Positions 36,526 through 46,751 of a DNA stretch of 64,000 nucleotides are shown one piece after another. The first letter of the stretch is position 1, and each line of letters starts with the position of its first letter. Location: assembly GCF_000224065.1 (NCBI RefSeq), contig NZ_AFWT01000009.1, forward strand, positions 102,846-166,845, read 5' to 3'. Below the pieces are notes generated by a model, which searched no databases, was not told the origin of the DNA, and saw nothing but the letters and a program-made list of their open reading frames with translations. The translations under genes were made by a program, and so were the position numbers. This stretch comes from Thiorhodococcus drewsii AZ1 (GTDB lineage Bacteria > Pseudomonadota > Gammaproteobacteria > Chromatiales > Chromatiaceae).

Positions 36526-37421
36526 GCAGAGTCTCCAGCGACACGGCGAACCTCGGGAACCAGACGGATTCCGGTGCGAGACTCGACCGCATCTTGTACG
36601 TGAGCGATGAGGCAGGCGATGTCCGAAGAGGTCGCCCCGCCCGTATTGATGATGAAATTGGCGTGCTTATCCGAAACCTGAGCGCCACCGATGCGATATC
36701 CCTTGAGGCCATGGGACTCGATGAGACGTGCCGCGTGATCGCCCGGCGGATTGCGAAACACGGATCCGCAGCTCGGCAGACCGGTCGGCTGGGTCGCGGC
36801 ACGACGCTCCAAGAGTTCGCGAATGCGCGCCATGGCGGCCGCGCCGTCTCCGGGCGTCAGCTCCAGATCGACGTCGAGGAACCACTCTCCTTCGGGTCCC
36901 TCTACCTGCCGATAACCGACGCTGAACGCCTCGGGTCCACGCTCCCGGATCCGTCCCCAGCGATCGATGGTGCGCACGCGCGCCACATGGGGCCAAGTTT
37001 CGCCCCCCCAGGCGCCCGCATTCATGGCAAGCGCGCCGCCCATGGTGCCAGGGATTCCGGCCAGGAATTCGACACCGACCAGATCGAGACGTGCCGCGAA
37101 CCGCGCCAGCTTCGCACAGGCCGTACCCGCCTCGGCATGGATACCCGTCTCGCCGCGACGCTCCAGGGCGGCCAGGCAGCCCTGGGTATGAATCACGGTT
37201 CCCGCAAAACCACGGTCGTCGATCAGGACGTTGCTCCCGAGCCCCAGCCACAATAGCGGCTCCTCGGGATCCAGTTGAGACAGGAAGCGCGACAGATCCT
37301 CGGCGTCGGCTGGACGATAAAAACGACGCGCGGGGCCGCCGACCCGCCAGGTGGTATGGCTGGCCAGCGGCTCGTCGAGCCGCAACTCGCCTCTCAATTC
37401 CGTCAGAACGGCAAGCGTCAT
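36522..37421 (-). CDS. murB: UDP-N-acetylenolpyruvoylglucosamine reductase
   Basis: MurB reduces UDP-GlcNAc-enolpyruvate to UDP-MurNAc using NADPH and FAD. The 299-residue protein is the short, type II form. It has [17 protein letters not shown] near residue 30, an FAD-binding region with [18 protein letters not shown] and [21 protein letters not shown], and [18 protein letters not shown] containing the catalytic serine. Carrying murB inside the dcw cluster between murC and ddlB differs from E. coli but occurs in other proteobacteria. The start codon forms an ATGA junction with a possible small gene upstream. Confidence 0.97.
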   Translation of the reverse strand: MTLAVLTELRGELRLDEPLASHTTWRVGGPARRFYRPADAEDLSRFLSQLDPEEPLLWLGLGSNVLIDDRGFAGTVIHTQGCLAALERRGETGIHAEAGTACAKLARFAARLDLVGVEFLAGIPGTMGGALAMNAGAWGGETWPHVARVRTIDRWGRIRERGPEAFSVGYRQVEGPEGEWFLDVDLELTPGDGAAAMARIRELLERRAATQPTGLPSCGSVFRNPPGDHAARLIESHGLKGYRIGGAQVSDKHANFIINTGGATSSDIACLIAHVQDAVESRTGIRLVPEVRRVAGDSA

Positions 37422-37597
37422 TTCAGAGCTCCACGTGCAGGGCACGGGCTCGTGGGCGATCGATGCGGCGCGCTGCCGGACATGGAGCGCAAAAGCGAGA
37501 GGCCGCCGAGACGCCGAGCGGAATTGTCAGCGGTTGGCGCACGCAACGACTCGCCGCAGCCCATGAACAGACGCCGTATCAAGGACCGTTCGATCAT
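37418..37597 (-). CDS. Possible 59-residue protein between murC and murB
   Basis: An ATG at 37597 follows a very strong ribosome-binding site (GGGAGGGGGG, ending 1-2 bases before the start codon's C), and the frame ends in TGA overlapping the murB ATG as ATGA, the same junction used elsewhere in this cluster. The product begins MIERSLIRRLFMGCGESL and is basic and rich in Arg and Ser, with no domain I recognise. It fills the only long gap between murC and murB. It may be a true small protein, a leader coupling murB translation, or a degenerate remnant. Confidence 0.45.
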   Translation of the reverse strand: MIERSLIRRLFMGCGESLRAPTADNSARRLGGLSLLRSMSGSAPHRSPTSPCPARGALK

Positions 37598-37628
37598 GCC
37601 CCCCTCCCAGAACGACAACGGGTGGCGC

Positions 37629-39059
37629 TCATCCGAGTCCCTCCTCCAGCATGGCCGGCAGACGCGAGGCCATGCCACCGATATCACCTGCCCCGGCCAC
37701 CAGCAGGATGTCGCCATCCTGGATCAGATTGGCCAGCAGACCAGGTACCGCGTCGATCATCTGAGCGAAGATGGGCTCCAACTCGCCACGCATGCGAATC
37801 GCTCGACTCAGCGAACGTCCGTCGGCGCCGGCGATGGGTGTCTCGCCGGCCGGGTAGACGTCGCACAGGATCAATGCATCCGGGGTCGAGAGCACCTCGA
37901 CGAAGTCCTCGAACTGCTCCTGGGTGCGCGAATAGCGGTGCGGCTGGAACACCAACACCAAACGCCGCTCCGGCCAGCCCGCGCGGGCCGCCGCCAGGGT
38001 TGCCGCCAACTCGCGCGGATGATGGCCGTAGTCGTCCACCACCAACAGACGGCGCCCCAAGGGATCCGTCACCTCGTTCGCGACGAAGCGCCGACCCACA
38101 CCCTGGAATCCGTCGAGCGCCCGGCGGATCGCTTCCTCATCGACACCCAACTCCAGGGCGACGCAGATGGCCGCCAAGGCGTTCAAGACGTTGTGACGTC
38201 CCGGCAGGTTCATGTCGACGGTCAGGGGCTGTTCGAATTCGGCGCAATGCACGCGAAAGATCGTCCGCATGCCTTCCTGATGGAGGTCGGTCGCACGGAC
38301 ATCCGCCTCTTCACGGGTGCCATAGGTCCGCACCGGACGCGCGACCGTGGGCAACAGCGAACGGACCTCGTCGTCATCGATACAGAGCACCGCCAGACCG
38401 TAGAAGGGCAGGTGATGCAGGAATTCCATGAAGGTCTGGCGTAATCGCGCGAAATCGTTTCCGTAGGTGACCATATGATCTGCATCGATATTGGTCACAA
38501 CGGCGATCATAGGCTGGAGATAGAGGAAGGAGGCATCGCTCTCGTCCGCCTCGGCGACCAGATACTTGGTGGTCCCCAGCTTGGCATTGGTCCCCGCACT
38601 CGTCAGTCGGCCACCGATGACGAAGGTCGGATCCAGACCGCCCTCGGTCAGAATGCTGGCCACCAGGCTGGTCGTGGTCGTCTTGCCGTGAGTGCCGGCG
38701 ATCGCGACTCCGTAATAGAAACGCATCAGCTCGGCCAGCATCTCGGCACGGCGCACGATGGGGATACGCAACTCCCTGGCCTGCTGAATTTCAGGGTTGG
38801 TCTCGTCGATGGCGGTCGAGACCACCACTGCGTCGGCGTCCACCACCTGCTCGGCCCGATGTCCGATGAAGATGTCGATGCCCAACCCCTGAAGCCGGTG
38901 CGTCGTGTCGCTCGGGCGCAAATCCGAGCCGGCCACCTCGTAGCCGAGATTGGCCATAAGCTCGGCGATTCCGCTCATGCCGGAACCACCGATACCGATG
39001 AAGTGCAAACGTCGCACGCGCCCCATCCGCGCCGCCGTATGTTGAAGGTGAGCATTCAT
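37629..39059 (-). CDS. murC: UDP-N-acetylmuramate--L-alanine ligase
   Basis: MurC adds L-Ala to UDP-MurNAc, starting the stem peptide. The 476-residue Mur ligase has the N-terminal [18 protein letters not shown] nucleotide-binding loop, ATP-binding [12 protein letters not shown] near residue 120, [17 protein letters not shown], and the C-terminal domain with [11 protein letters not shown] and FQPHRYSRT. It starts 3 bases after murG. The next gene in the standard order, murB, follows after a 207-base gap holding a candidate small frame. Confidence 0.98.
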   Translation of the reverse strand: MNAHLQHTAARMGRVRRLHFIGIGGSGMSGIAELMANLGYEVAGSDLRPSDTTHRLQGLGIDIFIGHRAEQVVDADAVVVSTAIDETNPEIQQARELRIPIVRRAEMLAELMRFYYGVAIAGTHGKTTTTSLVASILTEGGLDPTFVIGGRLTSAGTNAKLGTTKYLVAEADESDASFLYLQPMIAVVTNIDADHMVTYGNDFARLRQTFMEFLHHLPFYGLAVLCIDDDEVRSLLPTVARPVRTYGTREEADVRATDLHQEGMRTIFRVHCAEFEQPLTVDMNLPGRHNVLNALAAICVALELGVDEEAIRRALDGFQGVGRRFVANEVTDPLGRRLLVVDDYGHHPRELAATLAAARAGWPERRLVLVFQPHRYSRTQEQFEDFVEVLSTPDALILCDVYPAGETPIAGADGRSLSRAIRMRGELEPIFAQMIDAVPGLLANLIQDGDILLVAGAGDIGGMASRLPAMLEEGLG

Positions 39060-39062
39060 CGA

Positions 39063-40157
39063 TCACCCCCCCCCAACGACGCGTGTCGAAAAATCCAGAC
39101 AGGTTGCAGCGATCCGCTCGGCCGCATCCGGCTGGGCCAGGCGGCGCGCCGTTTCGGCCATGCCGAGCAGCAGGGAACGATCGCCGAGAAGTTCGGCAAG
39201 CTGAGCGGTCAGTCCGGCCGCAGTCAGATCACGCTGAATGATGAGACGCGCAGCGCCGGCATCGGCGAGATAGCGCGCGTTTCCGACCTGATGGTCGTCC
39301 ACGGCGAAGGGATAGGGGACCAGGACCGAGGGAACGCCGGCGGCGGCCAGCTCGGACACGGTCAGGGCACCAGAGCGGCACACCACCAGATCGGCCCAGG
39401 CATAGGCCTCGGCCATGTCGCGGATGAAGGGCACCACATCGGCCTCGACCCCAGCCGATCGATAGGCCTCGCGCGCGGTCTCCAGCGTTCTCTCGCCCGC
39501 CTGATGGCGAATCTCCGGGCGCATCCCGGCCGCCAGGCCGGCCACAGCGAGCGGTACCGTTTCGTTCAACGCCTTGGCACCCAGAGAACCGCCCAGAATC
39601 AGCAGGCGTGGCGCACCCTCGCGAGCGGCGAAACGTGCTCGGGGCTCGGGGAGGTCCAAGATAGACCGGCGCACCGGATTGCCCGTTGCGATCGCGCGAC
39701 GCCCCACCGCAAAGCTGCCAGGAAATGCCTCGAAAACCCGGTTGGCGACGCGTGCCAGCCACTGATTGGTCATACCCGGCACGAAATTCTGCTCATGGAT
39801 CACCAGCGGCAGCCCCAGGGCGCGCGCGGCCAGACCGCCAGGACCGGAAACGAATCCGCCCATGCCAAGCACGAGGTCGGCCTCGCGCCGCTTGAGGATG
39901 CGACGGGCCTGCAGCAGCGCACTGGTCAGACGGAATGGTGCACGCAGCATCTGACCGAGTGACTTGCCCCGCACACCCTCGATGCCGACCCATTCCATCT
40001 CGAAGCCATGGTCAGGAACCAGACGCGACTCCATGCCCCGGTGCGTGCCGATCCAAAACACACGGGCGCCTTGGGCGCGCAACGTCTCGGCCACCGCCAG
40101 GGCCGGGAAGACATGCCCGCCGGTTCCTCCGGCCATGACACCTATGCACGGACCCAT
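39063..40157 (-). CDS. murG: UDP-GlcNAc:lipid I N-acetylglucosaminyltransferase
   Basis: MurG, a GT28 glycosyltransferase at the inner membrane face, converts lipid I to lipid II. The 364-residue protein has GGTGGHVFPALAVAETL, WIGTHRGMESRLVP, HEQNFVPGMTNQWLARVANRV and the UDP-binding C-terminal motif VCRSGALTVSELAAAGVPSVLVPYP. An internal ATG immediately before AGGTGG would remove seven residues. The 5' end overlaps ftsW by 16 bases. Confidence 0.97.
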   Translation of the reverse strand: MGPCIGVMAGGTGGHVFPALAVAETLRAQGARVFWIGTHRGMESRLVPDHGFEMEWVGIEGVRGKSLGQMLRAPFRLTSALLQARRILKRREADLVLGMGGFVSGPGGLAARALGLPLVIHEQNFVPGMTNQWLARVANRVFEAFPGSFAVGRRAIATGNPVRRSILDLPEPRARFAAREGAPRLLILGGSLGAKALNETVPLAVAGLAAGMRPEIRHQAGERTLETAREAYRSAGVEADVVPFIRDMAEAYAWADLVVCRSGALTVSELAAAGVPSVLVPYPFAVDDHQVGNARYLADAGAARLIIQRDLTAAGLTAQLAELLGDRSLLLGMAETARRLAQPDAAERIAATCLDFSTRVVGGG

Positions 40158-41338
40158 TTCACCCCCCGTTTCGATTTGGCGTCCGACTCCTGCTCGCGGA
40201 CGGTGACATCGATGCGCAGCAGGATCGCGATCGCCATGCAGCCGACGATGAGGCTGTTACTGCCATAACTGAGAAAGGGCAGGGTCAGTCCCTTGGTGGG
40301 AAGCAGGCCGACGTTCACCCCGATGTTGACGAAGGCCTGCATGCCGAGCCACAGCCCGATGCCCTGCGCGACATAGGAGGCGAAACGGCGTTCCAGCACC
40401 TCGGCCCGAACGCCGATCGCGAAGGCCCGCCAGACGATAAAGACGAAGGCGCCGATCAGGACCATCATGCCGACCAAGCCGAACTCTTCGCCGATCACCG
40501 AGGCGAGAAAGTCGGTGTGCGCCTCCGGGAGAAAGAACTGCTTCTGGATCCCATTGCCGAGCCCCACGCCAAACCATTCGCCGCGCCCAAAGGCAATCAG
40601 CGCCTGACTGAGCTGATAGCCAGAATTGAAGGGGTCCTCCCAGGGATTGAGGAAGGAGGTCACACGCGCCCAGCGGTAGGGAGAAAAGATGACGAGCGCG
40701 ACTAGACCGACGCCCACGACACCGATGAGAAAGGCGAACGGCAGGATGCTCACCCCGCCCAAGAACAGAAGACCCATGACGGTCGCCAGCATGACGGCCG
40801 TGGTACCGAAATCGGGCTGCATGAGGATCAAGGCGGCCGCCACGCCAATCAGGAGCATCGGCCGAATGAAGCCGGAGAGATAGTTGGCGACCGAATCCGC
40901 ATGACGGACCAGATAGCCCGAGACATAGATGATGGCAAACAGCTTGACGAACTCGGAGGGCTGGATGTTCAGCGGCCCCAGCGGAATCCAGCGGGTCGCA
41001 CCATTGACGGTGCGACCGATGCCCGGAACCAGCACCAATACCAGCACCAGCATGCTGACAAGGAACAGCACCGTTCCTCGACGCTCCCAGGTTTCGAGCG
41101 GAATCTGATAGACCAAGAGCCCTGTCGCCAGCGCCAAGCCCAAGGCCAGTGCATGGCGCATCACATAGAAGAAAGGATCATGACAACAGTTCTCGGCGAT
41201 CGACATGGAGGCCGAGGCGACCATCACGAAGCCGAACGCGAGCAACCCCAGGGCGCAAATCAGCAACGGGTAATCCATCGGCGGAATCCGTTCCCGGCGA
41301 CGAGGTGACGCACGGCGAGTGCGGGCGGCGGCGGTCAT
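40142..41338 (-). CDS. ftsW: Septal peptidoglycan glycosyltransferase FtsW (SEDS)
   Basis: FtsW polymerises lipid II at the septum together with FtsI. The 398-residue membrane protein has about ten transmembrane helices, the SEDS signature PTKGLTLPFLSYGSNSLI near residue 350, the catalytic-loop block EAHTDFLASVIGEEFG near 270, and LNIQPSEFVKL near 125. The N-terminus (about 20 residues) is Arg-rich and cytoplasmic. The start overlaps the murD stop as ATGA. Confidence 0.97.
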   Translation of the reverse strand: MTAAARTRRASPRRRERIPPMDYPLLICALGLLAFGFVMVASASMSIAENCCHDPFFYVMRHALALGLALATGLLVYQIPLETWERRGTVLFLVSMLVLVLVLVPGIGRTVNGATRWIPLGPLNIQPSEFVKLFAIIYVSGYLVRHADSVANYLSGFIRPMLLIGVAAALILMQPDFGTTAVMLATVMGLLFLGGVSILPFAFLIGVVGVGLVALVIFSPYRWARVTSFLNPWEDPFNSGYQLSQALIAFGRGEWFGVGLGNGIQKQFFLPEAHTDFLASVIGEEFGLVGMMVLIGAFVFIVWRAFAIGVRAEVLERRFASYVAQGIGLWLGMQAFVNIGVNVGLLPTKGLTLPFLSYGSNSLIVGCMAIAILLRIDVTVREQESDAKSKRGVKWVRA

Positions 41339-42732
41339 GACACAAGCCTCCGAACCGCATCGGCGAAGACTCGCCCACGGTGCTCATAGTTGTCGAACAT
41401 GTCGAAGCTGGCACAGGCGGGAGACAGGAGGACGCAATCCCCGGGCTGAGCGAGCGCGGCAGCCTGACCCACCGCATCGGCCATGTCGGAGGCATGAGCC
41501 AAAGGCACGGCGCCAGCCAGGACGGCCTCGATCAGCGGTGCGTCGCGCCCGATCAGCACCACCGCCCGAGCGGCCCGCTTCACCGCAGCCAGCAACGGCT
41601 GGAAATCGGCACCCTTACCGACCCCGCCCGCGATCAGAACGGCCCGGGCCGAGGTTCCCTCTGCAATGAGCCCATCGAGCGCGGCGACGGTCGCGCCCGG
41701 ATTGGTTCCTTTGGAGTCGTCGTACCAGCGGACCCCATCGCGCTCGCCGACCAGTTCGCTGCGATGCGGAAGCCCCGGAAAGGTGCGCAATGCCTCGCAG
41801 GCGGGCTCTCTCGGAATGCCGCAGGCCAGCGCGAGTGCCAAGGCGGCCAAGGCGTTGGCAAGATTGTGGCGGCCCGGAATCGCCACCTCGGAGGCCGGCA
41901 TCAAGGGCACATCGCCATGACAGATCCAGAGCGTTTCGGGCTCGGACGCCGATACGGCAAGCTGGCGCAATCCCAGGTCGTCCGGGCCGGGGTCGCCGAG
42001 GGTGAAACCGATCTCGCGCTCGGATGCGCGCGGCATGGCAAGGACCAGCGGATCGTCCCGATTGACCACCGAGACGCCCGCCCCGCGATAGACGGCGGCC
42101 TTGGTTTCGGCATAGTCCGCAAGATCGGAATAACGGTCGAGATGATCCGCCGAGACGTTGAGCACCACGGAGACATCGGCACGCAATCCAGGCGTGGTCT
42201 CGAGCTGGAAGCTCGACAGCTCGACCACATAGAGGTCGGCCTGCTGTTCGAGCAGGTCGAGAACCGGCTCGCCGAGATTGCCCCCGACGGCGACACGACG
42301 ACCGGCTAGACGCGCCATGAGTCCGACCAGGGTCGTCACGGTACTCTTACCATTGGAGCCGGTGATGGCACAGATTGGCGCCTGCGCGGCACGCGCGAAG
42401 AGCTCCACATCACCGATGACAGGCACACCGCGCGCGATCGCCTCTTGAATCAAGGGCTCGGCGACCGGTACCCCAGGACTCACCACCAGCTGAGTCGCCG
42501 CAGCAAACACCTCGGGATCGAAGCCGCCGACGAAGATCGCCAGCTCCGGCATCTGCGCACGTAAGGTGTCGAGCCCGGGCGGCTGGGGACGCGAATCGGT
42601 CACGGCGGCCATCACACCCCGCGCGCGCAGATAACGCGCGCAGGACAGCCCCGTCTTGCCAAGCCCCACGATGAGGGTCTTGCTCTGGTGGCCCGGCGCC
42701 CGATCCATGTCCATCCGCTGTTCGGCGTGCAT
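41335..42732 (-). CDS. murD: UDP-N-acetylmuramoylalanine--D-glutamate ligase
   Basis: MurD adds D-Glu to UDP-MurNAc-L-Ala. The 465-residue protein has KTLIVGLGKTGLSCARYL at the N-terminus, the ATP loop AITGSNGKSTVTTLVGLMA, the carbamylated-lysine region with NVSADHLDRY, and the C-terminal WYDDSKGTNPGATVAAL. ATG 42732 lies 5 bases after mraY with GGTGA upstream; an ATG at 42714 is an alternative. The open frame continues far upstream into mraY but that part is not coding in this frame. Confidence 0.97.
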   Translation of the reverse strand: MHAEQRMDMDRAPGHQSKTLIVGLGKTGLSCARYLRARGVMAAVTDSRPQPPGLDTLRAQMPELAIFVGGFDPEVFAAATQLVVSPGVPVAEPLIQEAIARGVPVIGDVELFARAAQAPICAITGSNGKSTVTTLVGLMARLAGRRVAVGGNLGEPVLDLLEQQADLYVVELSSFQLETTPGLRADVSVVLNVSADHLDRYSDLADYAETKAAVYRGAGVSVVNRDDPLVLAMPRASEREIGFTLGDPGPDDLGLRQLAVSASEPETLWICHGDVPLMPASEVAIPGRHNLANALAALALALACGIPREPACEALRTFPGLPHRSELVGERDGVRWYDDSKGTNPGATVAALDGLIAEGTSARAVLIAGGVGKGADFQPLLAAVKRAARAVVLIGRDAPLIEAVLAGAVPLAHASDMADAVGQAAALAQPGDCVLLSPACASFDMFDNYEHRGRVFADAVRRLVS

Positions 42733-42737
42733 CTCGA

Positions 42738-43820
42738 TCACCGAATCTTCAGACTTGCCAAACCGATGAGGACCAACACCACGGTCACGATCCAGAAACG
42801 CACGATGACACGCGGCTCGGGCCAACCCTTGAGCTCGAAATGGTGATGCAGCGGGGCCATGCGGAAGACACGCCTGCCGGTCAGCTTGAAGGACATCACC
42901 TGCAGCATCACGGACAGCGTCTCGACCACGAAGACGCCACCCATGATAAAGAGCACCAGTTCCTGCCGCACGGCGACCGCGACCACACCGAGCGCGGCAC
43001 CCAAGGCCAGGGCGCCGACGTCGCCCATGAAGACCTGAGCCGGATAGGCATTGAACCAAAGAAATCCAAGCCCCGCGCCGACCAACGCGCCACAGAAGAT
43101 GACCAGCTCACCGACCTCGGGAAGGTGAGGAATCAGCAGGTAGTTGGCGATCTGGGCATGTCCGGCCGCATAGACGAAGATGGCCAAGGCACCGGCGACC
43201 AGGACGGTCGGCATGATGGCCAGGCCATCGAGCCCGTCGGTGAGGTTCACCGCATTGCTCGACCCGACGATCACGAAATAGGTCAGGAGGATGAACCAAG
43301 GCCCGAGCTGGATCGCGAAATTCTTCGTATAGGGAATCAGCAGAGCCGTCTCCGCCGGGGAGCCAGCCGTCGCATAGAGCGCTACGGCGGCGGCGAAGCC
43401 GGCGAGCGTCTGCCAGAAATACTTCCAGCGCGCCACAAGACCACGCGGATCCCGCTTGACCAGCTTCTTGTAGTCGTCGACCAGACCGATGCCCCCGAAC
43501 GCCAGGGTGGTCAGCAGCACGATCCAGACATAGTGATTGCTCAGATCGGCCCAGAGCAGGGTCGAAATCCCGACCGCCACCAGGATAAGCGCGCCGCCCA
43601 TGGTCGGCGTGCCGGATTTGGAGAGGTGGCTCTGGGGGCCGTCGTCACGCACCGTCTGACCGATCTTGTAGGTCCGCAGACGGCGGATCATGGGACGACC
43701 GACCAATAGAGCGATCGACAGGGCGGTCAGGACGCCGAGAATCGCGCGCAAGGTCAGATAGCGGAAGACATCGAATCCGCTATAGATCTCGGCAAGCCAT
43801 TCAGTCAATAACAACAACAT
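42738..43820 (-). CDS. mraY: Phospho-N-acetylmuramoyl-pentapeptide transferase
   Basis: MraY transfers phospho-MurNAc-pentapeptide to undecaprenyl phosphate, making lipid I. The 360-residue protein has ten predicted membrane helices, the conserved [13 protein letters not shown] loop near residue 70, [17 protein letters not shown] near 115, [14 protein letters not shown] near 190, and the HHH motif [11 protein letters not shown] near 325. It sits in the standard order between murF and murD. Confidence 0.98.
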   Translation of the reverse strand: MLLLLTEWLAEIYSGFDVFRYLTLRAILGVLTALSIALLVGRPMIRRLRTYKIGQTVRDDGPQSHLSKSGTPTMGGALILVAVGISTLLWADLSNHYVWIVLLTTLAFGGIGLVDDYKKLVKRDPRGLVARWKYFWQTLAGFAAAVALYATAGSPAETALLIPYTKNFAIQLGPWFILLTYFVIVGSSNAVNLTDGLDGLAIMPTVLVAGALAIFVYAAGHAQIANYLLIPHLPEVGELVIFCGALVGAGLGFLWFNAYPAQVFMGDVGALALGAALGVVAVAVRQELVLFIMGGVFVVETLSVMLQVMSFKLTGRRVFRMAPLHHHFELKGWPEPRVIVRFWIVTVVLVLIGLASLKIR

Positions 43821-43821
43821 C

Positions 43822-45183
43822 CTAACGCCCCACCTCGGCGCACAGCGCCTCTACGACCAGTTCCATCCGCGCCAGGCGCGAACCTTTGACCAGGACCCGA
43901 TCATCCGGACCTAGCTCCGAACGCAGGAAGTCGACCAGCGACTCCCGCTGTGAAAAATGCTGCGCTCCCGACCCGAACGCCTCGCTGGTCCCGGCCGTCA
44001 AGGTCCCCAGGGTCGCCAAGCGTTCGACGCCAGCGGCCAAGGCCATGCGACCCAACTCACGATGAAGATGCTCGGCCTCGGGACCCAACTCACCGAGATC
44101 ACCGAGCACCAGCCAACCGCGCCCACCGAGCCCAACCAGCACCTGGATCGCGGCCGCGATCGAGTCGGGATTGGCGTTGTAGGTGTCGTCAATCAGCGAG
44201 AGCCGGCCGCAAGAGCGCGGACAGAGCCGCCCCTTGACCGGGGACAAGGACGCCAGACCCTCGCGGATCGCCGTCTCTTCGATGCCAAGCGCGAGGGCGA
44301 CCGAGGCGGCGGCCAACGCATTGCGGACGTTGTGGTGCCCCGCCAACCGAAGCCGGATAGGAATCGACGCCGAACCCAGCAGCGCACCGAACTCGGTGCG
44401 AAATCCGTCAGCGTCCCAGGCGACGCGAATGGAGGCCGGGTCGGCGCATAGATCGGCCGCGCCCGGCTCCATCCCGAAACCGAAGAGTCGGCGCCCCTCG
44501 GCCAGTTCGCGCCATAGCGGCGTGAAGGGCGAGTCGCCGGGCACCACGAAGGTGCCCCCGGACGCCAGACCGCGCGCGATCTCGCCCTTGGCCCGAGCGA
44601 CACCCTCAAGACTGCCGAACCCTTCCAGGTGGGCACGCCCGGCGTTGGTGATGAGTGCCACATCGGGCCGTGCGATCTCGGTCATGTAGCCGATCTCGCC
44701 GTGATGATTGGCGCCCATCTCCAAGATCAAAAAGTCCTCGTCACGCGCCTGCAGCAAAGTCAGAGGCATGCCGATATCGTTGTTCAGATTGCCCAGCGTG
44801 GCCCGCACACGACCGGCACGTCCAAGAATCGCCGCGACCATTTCCTTGACGGTGGTCTTGCCGTTGCTGCCGGTGATGGAGACGACCCGTCCGGGGAAAC
44901 GGTCCCGCCAGGCGGCGGCCAGACGACCGAGACCCAGACGGGTATCCGGCACGACCCATTGCGGCAGATCGAGCGGCAGCGGATGGTCGACCATCGCCGC
45001 CACGGCGCCCGAACGCTGTGCGGCCTCGACATATTGGTGGCCGTCGAATCGATCGCCGCGCAAGGCGATGAATAGCTGCCCGGAGCAGTCGGCGCGCGAA
45101 TCCGTACCGACACTGGTAAAGGACCGGTCCTCTCCATGGAGGCGACCGCCTGCCTGGGCGATGGCATCGGCGAGAGTCCACAT
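43822..45183 (-). CDS. murF: UDP-N-acetylmuramoyl-tripeptide--D-alanyl-D-alanine ligase
   Basis: MurF adds D-Ala-D-Ala to complete the pentapeptide. The 453-residue protein has an N-terminal UDP-binding domain ([18 protein letters not shown]), [35 protein letters not shown], and [20 protein letters not shown] 45183 overlaps the murE stop as TGATG with GGGAGGGG upstream; a start at 45204 would bury that site. The 3' end is adjacent to mraY. Confidence 0.97.
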   Translation of the reverse strand: MWTLADAIAQAGGRLHGEDRSFTSVGTDSRADCSGQLFIALRGDRFDGHQYVEAAQRSGAVAAMVDHPLPLDLPQWVVPDTRLGLGRLAAAWRDRFPGRVVSITGSNGKTTVKEMVAAILGRAGRVRATLGNLNNDIGMPLTLLQARDEDFLILEMGANHHGEIGYMTEIARPDVALITNAGRAHLEGFGSLEGVARAKGEIARGLASGGTFVVPGDSPFTPLWRELAEGRRLFGFGMEPGAADLCADPASIRVAWDADGFRTEFGALLGSASIPIRLRLAGHHNVRNALAAASVALALGIEETAIREGLASLSPVKGRLCPRSCGRLSLIDDTYNANPDSIAAAIQVLVGLGGRGWLVLGDLGELGPEAEHLHRELGRMALAAGVERLATLGTLTAGTSEAFGSGAQHFSQRESLVDFLRSELGPDDRVLVKGSRLARMELVVEALCAEVGR

Positions 45184-46751
45184 CAGTGGTGCCCCTCCCG
45201 CCATTCGCGCAAGGCCTCGACGACCTGTGCGCGATCGCTGAAATGCACCTTGAGCTCGCCCATATCCTGGATGATTTCATGCCCCTTGCCGGCAACCAGC
45301 ACGGCGTCCTCGGTGCTCGCCAGGGCGATGGCCCGACGAATGGCCAAACCGCGTTGGCGCTCCAACCTCACCTCATCTGGAGCGGACACTCCGGCGAGGA
45401 TATCGGCGAGGATGGCATCCCCCGACTCATGGCGCGGGTTATCGTCGGTCAGAATGATGTGATCGCTCAGTTGCTCGGCGATAGCGCCCATGCGGGCGCG
45501 CTTGGCGCGATCGCAACTGCCGTCGCAGCCAAAGACGCTGATGATCCGCCGATAGCCGTGCAGGCGCAGATTCAACAGCACCCGCTCCAGCGCCTCCGGC
45601 GTATTGGCGCTATCGACCACGACCTGCGGCGCGGACTCGGTACCGAAACATTCCATGCGACCGGGTACGGGACGCACGCACGCGATCTCGCGCGCCGCGC
45701 GATCGAGTGAGCCGCTACGCGAGCGCAGAACGGCGAGTATGGCCATGAGGTTCGCGGCATTGAAACGACCGAGCAGGCCGACCTCAAGCACGGCCTCCTC
45801 CAGTCCAGAATCACCCGTGCATTGGATGCGCATGCGCAGACCGCGCGGCCGGGTCTCGATCGAGCAAGCCTGGAGCCAGAGATCGCAGCGCCCGGGCGGA
45901 TGGGCATCCGGTCGCAGGCTGTAGGCCGCAACCGACACATCGGGGTCCAGACCGGCCAGAATTTCGTCCGAAAAGGAATCGTCGAGGTTCAGCACGGCCC
46001 ACGCCAATCCGGGAGACGCGAACAGTGCGCGCACGGACTCGACCTGGACGCCCCCCTCCTCATGCACGACACGCTGATTCCGACCCTGGTTGGTAAAAAG
46101 GGCATGCGAGACACGCACCGCCGACAGAGAGGAGCGCGCAGGCGCTTGGCTGGGCATCTCTAGAGTGATACCCCGAGCTCCGCGCGAACGCAGATCCTCC
46201 AGCGTCCATTGCAGGGTGAGCGGATCCGAGGTCGCGCTCGGGCCGACATGTAGATCCCCGGGAAAACCGTTGCCGATTGAACCGATCAGCGCGCAGGAGA
46301 ACTCGGCCGAACATGCCTGGGCCAGCAGATGACCGAGACTCGTCTTACCGCTGGCCCCTGCGATACCAAAGACCTCAAGACGCGCACTGGGGGCACCATG
46401 GAATCGGTCGGCGATGGCGGCGAGGCGTGAGGACAGACCCACGACAGGGATCACCGGCAGACCAAGACGTCCCTCCAGGTGACGCATCACCTCGATCGGC
46501 CACTCATCGGTTGATTCGGCAAGAATCGCGATCGCCCCGCGTCGCCGCGCCTCGTCGGCGAAGGAGAGCGCATGCACGCAACGCCCCTGACAGGCGAGGA
46601 ACAGTGCGCCTGGAATCAGCGTTCGGCTGTCCAGGGCAAGCCCCGACACCCGAAGATCCAAGACCGACTCCGACTCGGGCGGAAGATCGCAGAGTCCCTC
46701 GATCAGATCGCCGAGACGCCAGACATGACCGGTGCGCGCCAATGCCATCAT
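45183..46751 (-). CDS. murE: UDP-MurNAc-tripeptide synthetase, meso-diaminopimelate-adding
   Basis: MurE adds the third stem residue. The 522-residue protein has GIAGASGKTSLGHLLAQ as its ATP loop (GxxGKT) and the substrate-selecting motif DNPR at 437-440 (TDDNPRHES), which specifies meso-diaminopimelate over lysine. The P-loop reads AGASGKTS where TGTNGKTT is usual, a modest divergence, and the UDP-binding N-terminus is also divergent. It overlaps ftsI by 4 bases at its start. Confidence 0.94.
   Translation of the reverse strand: MMALARTGHVWRLGDLIEGLCDLPPESESVLDLRVSGLALDSRTLIPGALFLACQGRCVHALSFADEARRRGAIAILAESTDEWPIEVMRHLEGRLGLPVIPVVGLSSRLAAIADRFHGAPSARLEVFGIAGASGKTSLGHLLAQACSAEFSCALIGSIGNGFPGDLHVGPSATSDPLTLQWTLEDLRSRGARGITLEMPSQAPARSSLSAVRVSHALFTNQGRNQRVVHEEGGVQVESVRALFASPGLAWAVLNLDDSFSDEILAGLDPDVSVAAYSLRPDAHPPGRCDLWLQACSIETRPRGLRMRIQCTGDSGLEEAVLEVGLLGRFNAANLMAILAVLRSRSGSLDRAAREIACVRPVPGRMECFGTESAPQVVVDSANTPEALERVLLNLRLHGYRRIISVFGCDGSCDRAKRARMGAIAEQLSDHIILTDDNPRHESGDAILADILAGVSAPDEVRLERQRGLAIRRAIALASTEDAVLVAGKGHEIIQDMGELKVHFSDRAQVVEALREWREGHH

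Noticed and set aside
37629..37717. Extension of the 59-codon murC-murB frame upstream into murC
   Set aside because: The strong ribosome-binding site lies just before the ATG at 37597, so the upstream part is out-of-frame murC sequence.
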